Positions 21,490 to 31,592 of a stretch of 64,000 nt of DNA are shown here, piece after piece. Positions within the stretch are counted from its first letter, which is position 1, and each line of letters begins with the position of its first letter. The DNA comes from Symbiodinium natans (lineage: Eukaryota > Sar > Dinophyceae > Suessiales > Symbiodiniaceae). The notes under the pieces are model-generated. The model was given only the letters and a program-made list of their open reading frames with translations, was not told the origin of the DNA and ran no database searches. The DNA is taken from positions 310,001-374,000 of the forward strand of contig CAJNDS010002146.1 in the NCBI GenBank assembly GCA_905221605.1, read 5' to 3'. Made by a program: the position numbers and the translations under genes.

Positions 21490-22427
21490 AGCTTACTTGA
21501 AGCATTTTCAAATAAACTAAATGTATCTGGTGGAAATAGTAATTTTGGTGGGACAGCATCATTTCAAAATATATCAACATTTAATAGTGATATTTATGTT
21601 AATAATTCAGGTAGAATATTTCAAAGAGCAGACGCTAATAATTCATTAAATGTAATATCAACAAATGAAATTAATTTTTCATTACAATCAAATAGAACAA
21701 CCGATCCTACAACAGGAACAATAGCACTACAACTAAACGACACTAACGGAATTACAATTAATAGAGCAGTAACAAACAATCAAACACTTAATAGTATTGG
21801 CAATATCGTTGGAGAGGCAGATGTTATTAGTTGGGGTCGCTTTATGTTTCAAAATAGTAGCGAATTTAAGGATGTATTGGATACTCAATATAAATTATAT
21901 ATTAGAAACGGAGATCAAGCGGGTGAAATGAATTTAACAATGGGTTTAGAAAGTAGCACACCAGAAATTCAATTAACGGATGGACAAGTTACTTTATTAG
22001 GTAATTTGGAAATAACACATGTTGATGTTTCAGGTTCACAACGGGTATTAATAAATAATCCCGATACGGATGGGTTTATTAGATTAAGTAATAATAATTT
22101 ATCAAGATTAGACGCCACAAATACAGGTGTTGATGTATACGGTTTCTTCACTACAACTAACAATGCAGATATTGGAGGAAATTTAACATGTGTTGCTTTA
22201 ACTGAAACATCAGACTCTAAATAAAAGAGAACATTAAGGAGGTAAACACGAAAGAGTGCTATAAAGCAGTTAAAAATATTAAACCAAAAACATATAATTT
22301 TATTAATGATGAAGACAAAAAAAGTCATATTGGATTTATAGCAGATGATATAAAAGACGCTAAAATGCCCAAAGAATGGGACAACGTCATATCGCTAACG
22401 AAAACAGGAGCTGTCCGACTTAGATGA
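21490..22427 (+). pseudogene. Virus-like fibre protein fragment with S74-type chaperone C-terminus
   Basis: An AT-rich island (Asn/Thr/Ile-rich coding) inside GC-richer DNA. The frame ending at 22224 encodes beta-strand-rich, repeat-like sequence (FNSDIYVNNSGRIFQRA, NSIGNIVGEADVISWGRFMF, VYGFFTTTNNADIGGNLTC), typical of phage or giant-virus fibre proteins. Its last residues 'TETSDSK' are followed, after a one-base loss in an A run at about 22216-22220, by IKENIKEVNTKECYKAVKN, KPKTYNFI and HIGFIADDI (to the TGA at 22425). That is the pattern of the intramolecular chaperone of endosialidases (Peptidase_S74), including the S-D-S/K-I-K-E-N start where self-cleavage occurs. The island begins near 21.49 kb, and the first 20 codons of the frame are host-like, so the true N-terminus is missing. 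Probably captured viral DNA, now broken. Confidence 0.7.
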
Positions 22428-22429
22428 CC

Positions 22430-24370
22430 AGAACGAGGCGAACGGAACCGGGGCCAGCACGTGATGCGTGAACAGTGCTGTAATGTCGGGACCGAAGTAG
22501 GGTTTCAACTGGTTTCTTGTGCATGAAGCATACCGTGATATGTCATGGTTCGGATGCATGCGGTACCGATGCGGCCAACGTGACTGCTTAAGCTGCAACA
22601 CATGATAACAATGCATGTCACTCTTGTTTCTGATTGCTGGTGTCCACGTAGCTGCGTGCGAAGAAGTCGTTGACAGAAGTCCCGGTTGCAGGACGTCGAC
22701 CATGTCGAGGACAGGTTTCGGTCCTGGCAGTTTCTAGTTCGTTCTAGAAGGATGTTGGCACCTGTCGTGCATGCGAAAGCCTGTGTGACGTCGGGAATTG
22801 ACTTTGACGGATGAGGAGGGTGAATCAGCTCTTGTGCAACAAGATGAACGTGAAGCAGGCCACTGCGGACACGTTGTGTGTGACATGCTGGCGTTTAGCT
22901 GCTCGAGAATTTGCTCACTGGCATAGTTCAAGGCGTGGACCCTGACATCATCGATGGCTTGGATTTCAGGAAGCGGAAGGCGGTTCGGGCTTGTGCATTC
23001 TGGCCAACTATAAAGGGTCACGTCTTTGAGTTCAGTCAGCTCATTCTCGAAAGGTGTCGTAGCTCTGTCGTGACCGTTTCCCGTGGTGCTGCGACCGGTC
23101 TTGGTTTCTTCATCGAACGCGCTTCAAGGCTTTCTTTTCGTTATGCATTCTACCCTTGATGCCACTACTTGCTTCAATCTTCACTCCAATCTGTTCTATG
23201 TTTGCTTTGCGCAACTCTGGGTTCTATCATACTGGCCTGCACTCGCTAGACTGTTATCGCGTTCATTCTTGCTTCTCCAGCATGCCTCGGGGCTCTAGGC
23301 TCGGAGCTGTACCGTTGAGTACACGTTGGGTCCCCAATTCCGTTCTCTCTTTCGAAGGCGCTTCCAGGTTGTGTCATGTGCGTTTTTTTTCCGCCTGCAC
23401 GACCAGACACGGTGTTTTCGTAGAGCTTGCGTCAGGGCTCGGACAGGAGGCATCGTCTAAACGCCATTGGTTTTAAACTGTGTCGGTCGAGTCGGCCCAC
23501 TTCCTTTCAGAGCTCTGTCGTGCTTCCCTCGACTCCGCTTTCGCTTATTTCATGTGAGACCCAGGATCAGTTTCAGGCACACTCCGAGATTGCATCATGA
23601 GTCAACAGGCCCCTGAACCTGTTCTTTTGCTCCGCATTCCATTCGCGGCTGGTCACGTGCTTCTTCTGAAACGTGTCGTTCCTCAGTAATGCATTATTCT
23701 GCGATGCCATGTGCACATCTGGCTGCCGCGTGGTAACCGTCTGTTTTTGGTACGTGGTGCTGTACAGATTTTGCAGGTCAAGAAGGTGAGATGGTCCCTC
23801 GCCAAGCTGCAATCGATGCGACCCCATCTCGCCGAGCGACTGGAAGTGTTCGTGGGCATACCACTGGACAACGCCCACCAGTCCAGGCTTGTGGAGGAGT
23901 GGAGGACGTCGTTGTTTATTCCAATCTCATGTGGCTGCGATAGCTGGTAGGCTGAGCCGCGAGATCAAGCTGCTGGAGATCGACGTGGGGAATCGCTTGC
24001 AGAAGCCGACGGTCCTGCGCCCATGGAACTCCACGTCTTCCGGCATCTGGGTTGCGCCTGGACTTGTGCAACAGTGTGCCGGAACACTCACTACTTTTCA
24101 TCTTGCTGAGGCGAGTTGCGCGGCATTGTCTTTCGCGAGAACGGACGTGTCGTGTACCTGGACCTTTATTTGGAAAAAACCGATGACGACACCTGCCTTT
24201 GGATGCCCATGCTAGGTGTTGAGTCGACTCGTCATTGCGTTAATTCTGTTGAAGTAGATCACCGATATGCCCACTGTAGCGAATCGGTTACCACGCTGGA
24301 GTGAGCCAAGTAAACCTGTTGTTATCTCATGAATTAAGTTACCATCCGTGTCCTGTTGCAAAAAACTTAC
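22430..24370. other. No recognisable gene
   Basis: Frames up to about 108 codons on both strands without motifs. A minus-strand frame at 23878-23573 looks mildly protein-like but has no splice or domain support. Confidence 0.4.
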
Positions 24371-24380
24371 GATAGCTTCA

Positions 24381-24440
24381 TATATATATATATGCATATA
24401 TACATACATACATACATATATATATATATATGCATATGTA
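24381..24440. repeat. TA/TG-rich microsatellite
   Basis: (TA)n runs interrupted by CATACATACA, flanked by ATATGCATAT palindromes. Confidence 0.85.
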
Positions 24441-24610
24441 CATATGAACGATCGTCCGCTGTGTACAGCAAGGTCAATTGTTGCTGCGTGATTTGTTTTC
24501 ATGCCCTGCTTGCACAGGGTTCGTTGCAGAAAGTGGCAGCATCGGCTTGATCCTTGAAGCTGTGAAGTGTGTTGAAGTGCCCTGAAGCTTGGTCATTTTG
24601 GCTTTGCCCC

Positions 24611-25622
24611 AGGCAACACTGGCCGAGCTGCATTCGCATCATGAGCTCGCCCCGCTCCACATCGCAGCCGTGATCTGAGCATGGAGGGCCAGAGTCGATA
24701 GGTTGGTAGCTTTCAAAGGGGTTCTTGGGCCCTGCGCACTCAGGCGCTTTGCAGCCGTGCAGATGTCGTGGAGTTCCTTCTGCAACGAGAAGCTACGGAC
24801 CCAAATCTTGCAGGCGACGCCCGTCATGAGCTTTTCTTCGCTTTGTTTGCTCATATCTCTACCCATGAGAGGTCTAGGACTTGAGCGTGCGCGCTGCATC
24901 TTCATATGTCAGATGACTTGACAGGCGCGTGCAATGATCGATCGTTTTTTGCTCAGATGCATGGATGTGGTGAATGTTCGGAGCCGAGCTGCGTTCAAGC
25001 CGAGTTTAAGGTTGCACATAGCGGCATCTTCCAGCCCACGGACTGTCGAACTTCTGCCGCTCGACTCGACACAGTGTAAGTGCCACCTTCCGAAGAAGAC
25101 CTTTTGAGCCGTTCCTGGAATCAAGGCTGAAAGGCAGCTGCAAGCCCAGCAGGGTTGACGGTCTCTTGGCCGAACAGGGGTACGACACGACACGAGCAGA
25201 GAGTCCCAGAAGAGTCCGAGGATGAAGCGGACACCGCGCTTCACCACGCTTGTTGCCACCAGCAGCTGCCAACTATCCGCCTCCTGCTAGAGGCCTGTCT
25301 CACTGCGGGGCCAGGTTACAAAAACAGGTTCTCCAGGCTGGCGCCAGCCCTGCTTGCTGCACCTAACCCCCTTAAAAGACTCGACAGGCTGCCGCTGACC
25401 CATGCTCAACAAACGACTTCGGCGTGCAGCGCCCAGAGAGAGTATGGGTGCTGCTATTCTCTGCTATTTGTTGCTGTTGTTACGTATTGCTTGTTGCACT
25501 GTCGCAGTGTGGGTGCGCAGGGATGCCTCAGCAAAAGAGAGGAGTGCACTTCGCCAGATCACTCCGCTTCACTGCGCCGCAGCAGCAGCCGCGCTTCAAG
25601 AGTGTGATGTCTGCGAGGTCTG
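24611..25622 (+). CDS. Ankyrin-repeat-like exons, probably decayed
   Basis: Ankyrin signatures recur on the plus strand in different frames. 24611-24670 after an acceptor-like CCCCAG: HSHHELAPLHIAAV. About 24750-24810: RADVVEFLLQREATDPNLA. About 25005-25075: LRLHIAASSSPRTVELL, ending by a GTAAGT donor-like site. About 25222-25310: DTALHHACCHQQLPTIRLLL, ending at AG|GTTACA. About 25560-25618: ITPLHCAAAAAALQE. The helix-turn signature TPLHxAA plus VxLLL is characteristic of ankyrin repeats. I infer a multi-exon ankyrin protein with about one repeat per exon, or a decayed one, since I could not join all exons in phase. The partner and role are unknown. Confidence 0.45.
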
Positions 25623-25782
25623 ACGCGTAGCGTGCAGCATGAAGACATGCAAGCAAGCCACGGCTCTAGTATCCCAAGCTTGACAAAGCCTGCGGTGTTC
25701 AATATGGCTATCTACATTGAAGAGGGCTGTCGCAGCCGGGTACGCCCGCGCCGACTAGAGCGAGGGTATTTGAGGAGGAAAC

Positions 25783-25800
25783 GGGGGGGGGGGGGGGGGG
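25783..25800. repeat. Poly-G run (18 bases)
   Basis: Uninterrupted G tract, a likely G-quadruplex former and a place where sequencing length may be wrong. Confidence 0.9.
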
Positions 25801-25849
25801 AATTTTCAGGAAGTATTTCAGAATTCGCCTGGCAGAGTTGAAGAGTGAA

Positions 25850-27000
25850 CGTGGAAGATGCATTTGCTGGCAGGAAACTGCGTAAGCCAGCAATCAATCC
25901 AGCCTGGCCAGGCCAAAGCAGCACATGCAGTGCTACTGTTGTGCTGCGCAAAAGTGGACATCGCTGCGCGAGATGAGTTGTAGCCTTGGAGGTCAGATGC
26001 GGTTGCAACCTTGTGAAACATGGCATGTGCTTGCAACTTGAAGCGGTTGCCGGGATTTTGCGAGTATGACTCTCCACGATGTGGGCAACGCTACGGTTCG
26101 GCGTTTCATTTTGGACATGCTCGCACCGAGGCAGGGCAAGACGCCTGCAGCGGTGGCTCGCATGGCCGGTGCTGCGGCCAGTCTCGTGACTTTCTTACAG
26201 GCCCGGGGCTCATCTTGTTTTTCATTTTTTCAGTGCAAGTTCACCATATTCATATGATTCATATGGCTTCGGCTCCAGGCTTGGCTTGGATCCCCGCAGC
26301 TTGGTTTCCCGCTGCCGGGTTCTCCTTCCCAAGCAGCGAGGCATCGAACAGTTTCTTGAGCTTGCGCTGGTTCAGTCCGCGTTGCCTGCGCGTTTGATTC
26401 AAAAGCTAGCACTACGTAGGACACCAAACAGTGCACTGTTGGCTCAAATATACAGCGCACAAGCATCCCAGACCGGCTTGCAGAAAGCTGGAGTGTTCCC
26501 AGAGATAGATCCGAGGCAGCCGTCCCCAAAATCAGTCAGAAATCCACATTCAGGAATGCTTGCGCCAAGCTTGCGTGGCACTCAAGTGCTGCAATGCAGA
26601 CCCCGCACGCGGAGCCCCAGCTGTCGCTGAAGCTTCAAGCTTGGCGGTGAGAAACCCGCGAAGATTCCCTCCTCCTTCTTCAATTTTGGGTCCTTTGAGT
26701 GCTGGATGTTTGGAGGCTCCCCATCTTCTTCAACTGATTTTGGCAGCTTCCATTCACGAATGTTTGTCACTTCAATGCGGCGTTGGGTGCTGTGGCTGCT
26801 GCTCGGACCAAGCGGTGGCCCCGAGCGCTTCAGATGCCGTGTTGTCTTTTTGCTCGATTTCAGTCTGCTCGTTTTCGTTGTGTCTTTAATGGCGAATCAT
26901 TTAGTTTTGGATTATGAATAAGGAATATACACAGAACGTAGCTGCAATACTAGATTTATAATTTGACTTCGTTGTGAATGGACATTACGACCAGAAACTA
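25850..27000. other. No definite gene
   Basis: Short frames only. 26066-26200 (+) encodes an Ala-rich segment (VARMAGAAASLVTFLQ) that could be an exon, without other support. Confidence 0.35.
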
Positions 27001-27014
27001 AATGACGAGAAAAC

Positions 27015-27132
27015 AAATGTACTCAATCTGCTCGTATTCGTTCTCTTCCTGCTCGTATACATTCTGCTCGTATTCGTTCTCTCTCTGCTCGTATTCATTC
27101 TGCTTGTGTTCGTTCTCTCTCTGCTCGTATTC
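27015..27132. repeat. Minisatellite A, about 21-bp unit
   Basis: Imperfect copies of 'TCTGCTCGTATTCGTTCTC'. The same family recurs at 28505-28745. Confidence 0.8.
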
Positions 27133-27282
27133 CTGGATTTTGGTGATTGATGGGGTGCTGATTCCTTACTTTCTGTTTTTTTTGTGCTTGCTGGGGTGCT
27201 GATTGCTTACTTTCTGGATGGGGTGCTGATTGCTTATTGCTTCATTTCTGTGTTTTTCGTGCCTGCCGCTCCTGCGACTGAA

Positions 27283-27406
27283 AGTTCCCGGTGACTCTGT
27301 CTCTTTTTGGGCTCTTGGACCGCTCCACGACAGAACGGGCGGATTGGGGGAACTCTGTCATGGAGCGGTCCATGAGCCCAAAGAGAGGCACCGTCACCGG
27401 GGAACT
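27283..27406. repeat. Long imperfect inverted repeat (about 52-bp arms)
   Basis: The left arm 27283-27334 and right arm 27354-27406 are reverse complements apart from a few changes, with a loop of about 19 bases. The arms contain GGACCGCTCCA..ACAGA and its complement. Could be a small foldback element or the product of template switching; no terminal duplication was found. Confidence 0.75.
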
Positions 27407-27544
27407 ATCGCGCCAGCAAAGGGATCTTTTGTTAACCATGCTTGTTGCTTCCACCCTCGAACCACTCAAGATTAGAAAGACTAAGAGGGGAAACGCCCCA
27501 GACCCAGAGTTTCGAGCCAGAATGGGGGGTCTGGGCCACAGGAG

Positions 27545-28030
27545 GCCTTTTCATAGGGTGGGACAAACACAAGAAGAAAACGTGACCGCCAAGAGGAAAA
27601 ATGGAGAACGACATAGAATGACTTGAACCACACAAAGGAAGAAAACGTGACCGCCAAGAGAAAGGGCGCGTGGGGTGGCTTGAGGAGTGCAAAAGAAGAA
27701 AACGTTACCGCCAAGAGGAGGGGTGGAGAACGACGTAGAATGACTTGAAACACATAAAGGAAGAAAATATGGCCGCCAGGAGGAGGGCGCATAGAATGAC
27801 TTGAAAAAGACAAAAGGAGACAACATGACTGCCAAGAGGAAAAATGAAGAAAGACATAGAACGACTTGAAACAAACAAAGGAAGAACGTGTGGCCGCCAA
27901 GAGGAAACATGGAGAATGACACAGAATGACTTGAAACAAAAGAAGAAAACCTGACCGCGAAGAGGAAAACGGAGAAAGACACAGAATGACTTGAAACAGA
28001 CAAAAGAAGAAACGTGACCACCAAGAGTAA
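27545..28030. repeat. Minisatellite B, about 50-66 bp unit, eight copies
   Basis: Units share 'GAAGAAAACGTGACCGCC' followed by AAGAGGAAAAATGGAGAA and ACATAGAATGACTTGAAAC. One and a half further copies lie at 28755-28850. The long minus-strand frames over this stretch (for example 28083-27481) are translations of the repeat and are not treated as genes. Confidence 0.85.
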
Positions 28031-28231
28031 ATAATTGTGTTAACCTCATGTTTTCTGTTTTCCCCCACCCCACCCTCGAACAACTCGGTGGGAAGGGGGG
28101 GTGCTTACTTGTGGGTTTGGACGAGTGCTTATGGGGTGCTGATGGCTTACTTGTTCGTGCTTGCTGGGGCGATGAGGGGGGTGGGCGGCCCGGGCGAGCT
28201 GTGGGTAGGGTGGGTGTGGGGGGGGTAGGGG

Positions 28232-28358
28232 GTGGCCATTGGCGAAAAATTAGTGCTAGTGCTCGCCAATGGCCACGGTTTCTTTGCCAATGGCCACGGT
28301 TTTTTTTGCCAATGGCCACGGGTCAATCGGCCACAAAGCCGTGGCCATTGGCAAAAAA
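28232..28358. repeat. Cluster of palindromes built on GTGGCCATTGGC
   Basis: The 12-mer GTGGCCATTGGC or its complement occurs five times: 28232 (forward), 28265, 28285 and 28308 (complement) and 28341 (forward). Two hairpins result: 14-bp perfect arms 28232-28245/28263-28276, and 20-bp perfect arms 28302-28321/28339-28358. Confidence 0.85.
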
Positions 28359-28504
28359 GCAGCCCCGGGTCAAACAATCTCTAGTAGAGCCGCGGTTTGG
28401 ACTCTAGAAAAAACCGCACCCACCCAGAGACTCCCAAAACATTACGAGACATGACGTGTAGATTTCGTCATCAGCAAGCCCTGTCCCCAAACCTTATTTT
28501 ATTC

Positions 28505-28745
28505 ATTCTGCTCGGATTCGTTTTTTTTCTTCTCGTTGTTATTCTGCTCGTATGCGTGTCTTTCTGCTGGTATTCATTCTGCTCGTATTCATTCTCTTTC
28601 TGCTCGTCGTCAGCCTGCTCGTATTCGTTCTCTTTCTGCTCGTTTTCAGTCTGCTCGTTTTCGTTGTCTTTCTGCTCCTATTCATTCTGCTCGTGTTCGT
28701 TCTATCCCTGCTGGTGTTCATTCCGATCGTATTCGTTCTCTTCTG
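28505..28745. repeat. Minisatellite A, second block
   Basis: About ten imperfect copies of the TCTGCTCGTATTCGTTCTC family, some with CGTTTTC or CATTCTG variants. It lies downstream of minisatellite B, so A-B-A-B blocks alternate across 27.0-28.85 kb. Confidence 0.8.
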
Positions 28746-28949
28746 CCTGAAATACAGAAGTGACTTGAAACAGACAAAAGAAGAAAACGTGTCCGCCAAG
28801 AGGAAAAATTGAGAAAGACATAGCACGACTTGAAACAGACAACACCTGGGAGTTCGCATTCTGCTCCGCAGACCATCGTTGTGTCGGGCAGTGCCATTGC
28901 TGCTTGAAACACACGCTTTGGACTGCGGTTTTTTGGACAGCTTGACAGG

Positions 28950-29350
28950 TTGCATGCCACCCAGCAGGTCCAGTGACCTCTCGCGACGCTTCCTGGGTTT
29001 CAAGACCGAAGAAGACTTCCCTCCGTTCTGGCTACAATGTGGCAGCGTGGCATGAACGTTTGAGTTCTGGGAACTGGAGAGCTGAGTTTGGATTGTTTGA
29101 GAGGATGTGCGAGCATCGGCAGGCGGAAGCTTAAATCACAACCGTTCCCATGAGTTCTTTAAAGCCTTCCCAGCAAAGAGGAGCCATGAAGGCAGATGGC
29201 GTTCCGCCAAATGTGTTTAGCCAAATTCAAAGCAATAGCGATCTCTTGCACCAGATGGAGGGCCGTACTGTGCCTCCTAGCGAAGTCAACTTCGCCGGAG
29301 TGGGGGCGCTTGTGACCAAGAGCCTCCCCGCTGTGTCTCGGTCCTTGTGA
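28950..29350 (+). CDS. Two possible exons, unknown product
   Basis: 28972-29133 has two overlapping protein-like plus-strand frames; one reads PVTSRDASWVSRPKKTSLR and ends at a TAA after 'MCEHRQAEA'. 29150-29350 has an ATG-started frame of 66 codons (MSSLKPSQQRGAMKADGVP). I recognise no domain. Splice sites are not decisive and the minus strand is open too, so this is a weak call. Confidence 0.2.
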
Positions 29351-29644
29351 TCGCATGTGGTCGCCCAGAGAAAGGAGGTTGCGTGTTGCCGTGTCGATCT
29401 TTTCTTGTGGCTCGGTGGAAAAGGGAAAAATTGAACAGTCAGAGCAACCCACCCTTTGCTTTCAAAAGGCCCCTCCGCTTCACATCGACCTCAAGGAGTT
29501 GACAACGCTCCGTTGGTCAGGGAGTCTCTGAAATACTCGGGGGTTGGGCACACCAGGGGATACTCTGGGGTTGGGTGCCCCAGGGACTCTCTGGAAATAT
29601 TCTGGGGCTTCACACGGGTGATGGGCGAGGAGTAGACCGGGCGA

Positions 29645-29910
29645 AGTAAGCGAAGACGCACCCAACCAGAACAACCACACATAGTAAGCGAAGACGCGCC
29701 AATGAGCAAAACAACTGCATGTAGAGCATGTAAGCGAAGACGCACCTATAAGCAAAACAAGCTCACATAGAGCGAAGACGCACCACTACAAGCAGAACAA
29801 TTGCACATAGTGAGCGAAGACGCGCCAGCAAGCACATCGTAGGCGAAGACACACTTATAAGCAAAACAAGCGCATGTAGAACAAAGACGCGCCGCCAAGC
29901 AAAGCAATGT
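29645..29910. repeat. Minisatellite, about 36-44 bp unit
   Basis: About seven copies of 'AGCGAAGACGCRCC...AAGCAAAACAA..GCATGTAG' with length variation. Confidence 0.8.
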
Positions 29911-29989
29911 GGATGAGTGAAGTTATTGGAGAGTTGCTTTCGTGCCATTTTGGATAGTATCATGGTACATATATATTAGTAGATTTATT

Positions 29990-30810
29990 GAGAAGCTGAA
30001 CACACAACTAGACATGCTTGTTTCTGCAGCAGTGATGGAATGTATGTTTGCAATTGCATGCACTGAGTTTCTGCAAGCACGAGACTCTGCTGCTGTCCTG
30101 TGGACGCTTGTTTTGCTGGCGGATGTCCAGGGCATCTGCGATGATGCGAACGGCAAGCTGGAGCTCGCCCAGTCTTCGTTGCAGCAATCGCAGGCGCAAA
30201 GCTGACTTGCAGCTTGCAGTCGCCAGGGTATTGCCGACCAATGAGCACCCAGTTCGCAGCTGCCCTTGAGGAGAGCTGCGCTGAGCTGCAAGAAAAGGTG
30301 AAGGCTCTTGAGCGAAACTTGAGGCAGCGTTGCCGCTAGGACACTGCAGTTTTTACGGGAGCCTATGAAAAGCGAATGAGCCCCTGAGAGAAGTGAAGAA
30401 GAAGAAGAATTCGCAACTGGAGGGCGAAGCAAGGGAGAAGGAGGCAGATCTGCTCCCATCAATCAAAAGCCTATGCGCTGCAATTTTCTTCTGCTTGTCT
30501 TCGACAGGTGCAGAAGCAAGAAGCGGCGACCCTGCGCTGCACCTATTCACATTCTGTTTGCACGCATGGCTTTTGCCGGACACGAGGATTAGGCTGAATT
30601 TCTGAATGCGTTTTGACTGCCAAGGCTGCAGTACGCTTGGAACTGCAACCAGGAGGCTGCGCACGGCCCAGAGGGTTCTTCAGGAAGTTTCTTTAATTGT
30701 AAGTTGAGCGTGCGTTGACACATTGCCTCAGGTGGAGGCAGAGCTTCGCACCTGCAAGCAGCAGCTGTGGTGGCAGCGGCTTGGATATTGGGTTTAGAGG
30801 CTTTTGCAAT
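29990..30810 (+). CDS. Possible coiled-coil protein exons
   Basis: Plus-strand segments with heptad-like composition: 30010-30203 (LQARDSAAVLWTLVLLADV then KLELAQSSLQQSQ), 30242-30337 (ALEESCAELQEKVKALERNL), 30405-30470 (QLEGEAREKEADLLPSIK) and 30733-30795 (VEAELRTCKQQLWWQRL), the last directly after an acceptor-like TTGCCTCAG. The joint pattern suggests a coiled-coil gene cut into short exons or decayed, but no phase-consistent model was obtained. Confidence 0.28.
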
Positions 30811-31592
30811 GTTTCCCGCAGGCTTCAGGGTTCATTCGGATTCGCAACCGATGTTGGCAGCGTGCAATGTGAAGCCGCCATGAGCATTGCAACACTCTGG
30901 GAAGCCCAAACCTGTGCAATCCTACAAGTAAGGTACCATGCGTGGTGAGCGAGGCGTGATCGCAGCGCCTGAACCCTGAACCCTGCAACCTCTAGCCTGG
31001 ACCCCTAAACCCATCAGGGCACTGGACTGGCACATGTCAGCCGCCACGCCAGTGACTTTGGCTCTGTTGGAACGACCAAAACTCAACACAGCACAGTCTC
31101 GCGCTGGAGTCACATGGACATGGCGTGCTTTCAATGAAGGATTTTGTCAGATGGCAACACTCCGGAAAAGGCAGTGGGCGCAATGACGCTACCTGTCGAG
31201 TTCCTGTTCCTGGCATTTTATCGATTCCAGCTGGTTTGTTGCGTTTGGGCCCCAGTTCTTAGCACAAACGGTCACAACAGCAAGACCTGTTATGAAACGC
31301 AAATGCTCACAGGAAAAAAGTGGGTTGGATACCAAACACAAGATACTGTGAGCTGTTGATGTCCTTGTTGTGTGTGGATGACGGGTCAGACTCCATGCGC
31401 TCGTCGACTCCTTCTGGTTCAATGTTGGGGTTGGGCTCATGCCACCCGTGATGTAGCATTTGGCTTTGCTATCATTGTGTTCTAGCAGTGTTGTTTTGCA
31501 GGCAACTTCCGTTTCATATTTAAACAGCTGGATTTGCAGAATGAGAACCTGTTCAACGTCACACCGAGTCACACCCCCGTGTATTCCCAAGC

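Noticed and set aside
27481..28319. Minus-strand frames of 150-204 codons as genes
   Set aside because: They translate minisatellite B and the GTGGCCATTGGC palindromes; all three frames are partly open because of the repeat.
31140..31592. Spliced-leader (dinoSL) relic upstream of TMEM65-GAF, as expected for a retrocopied dinoflagellate gene
   Set aside because: I looked for the CCATTTTGGCTCAAG core and did not see it.
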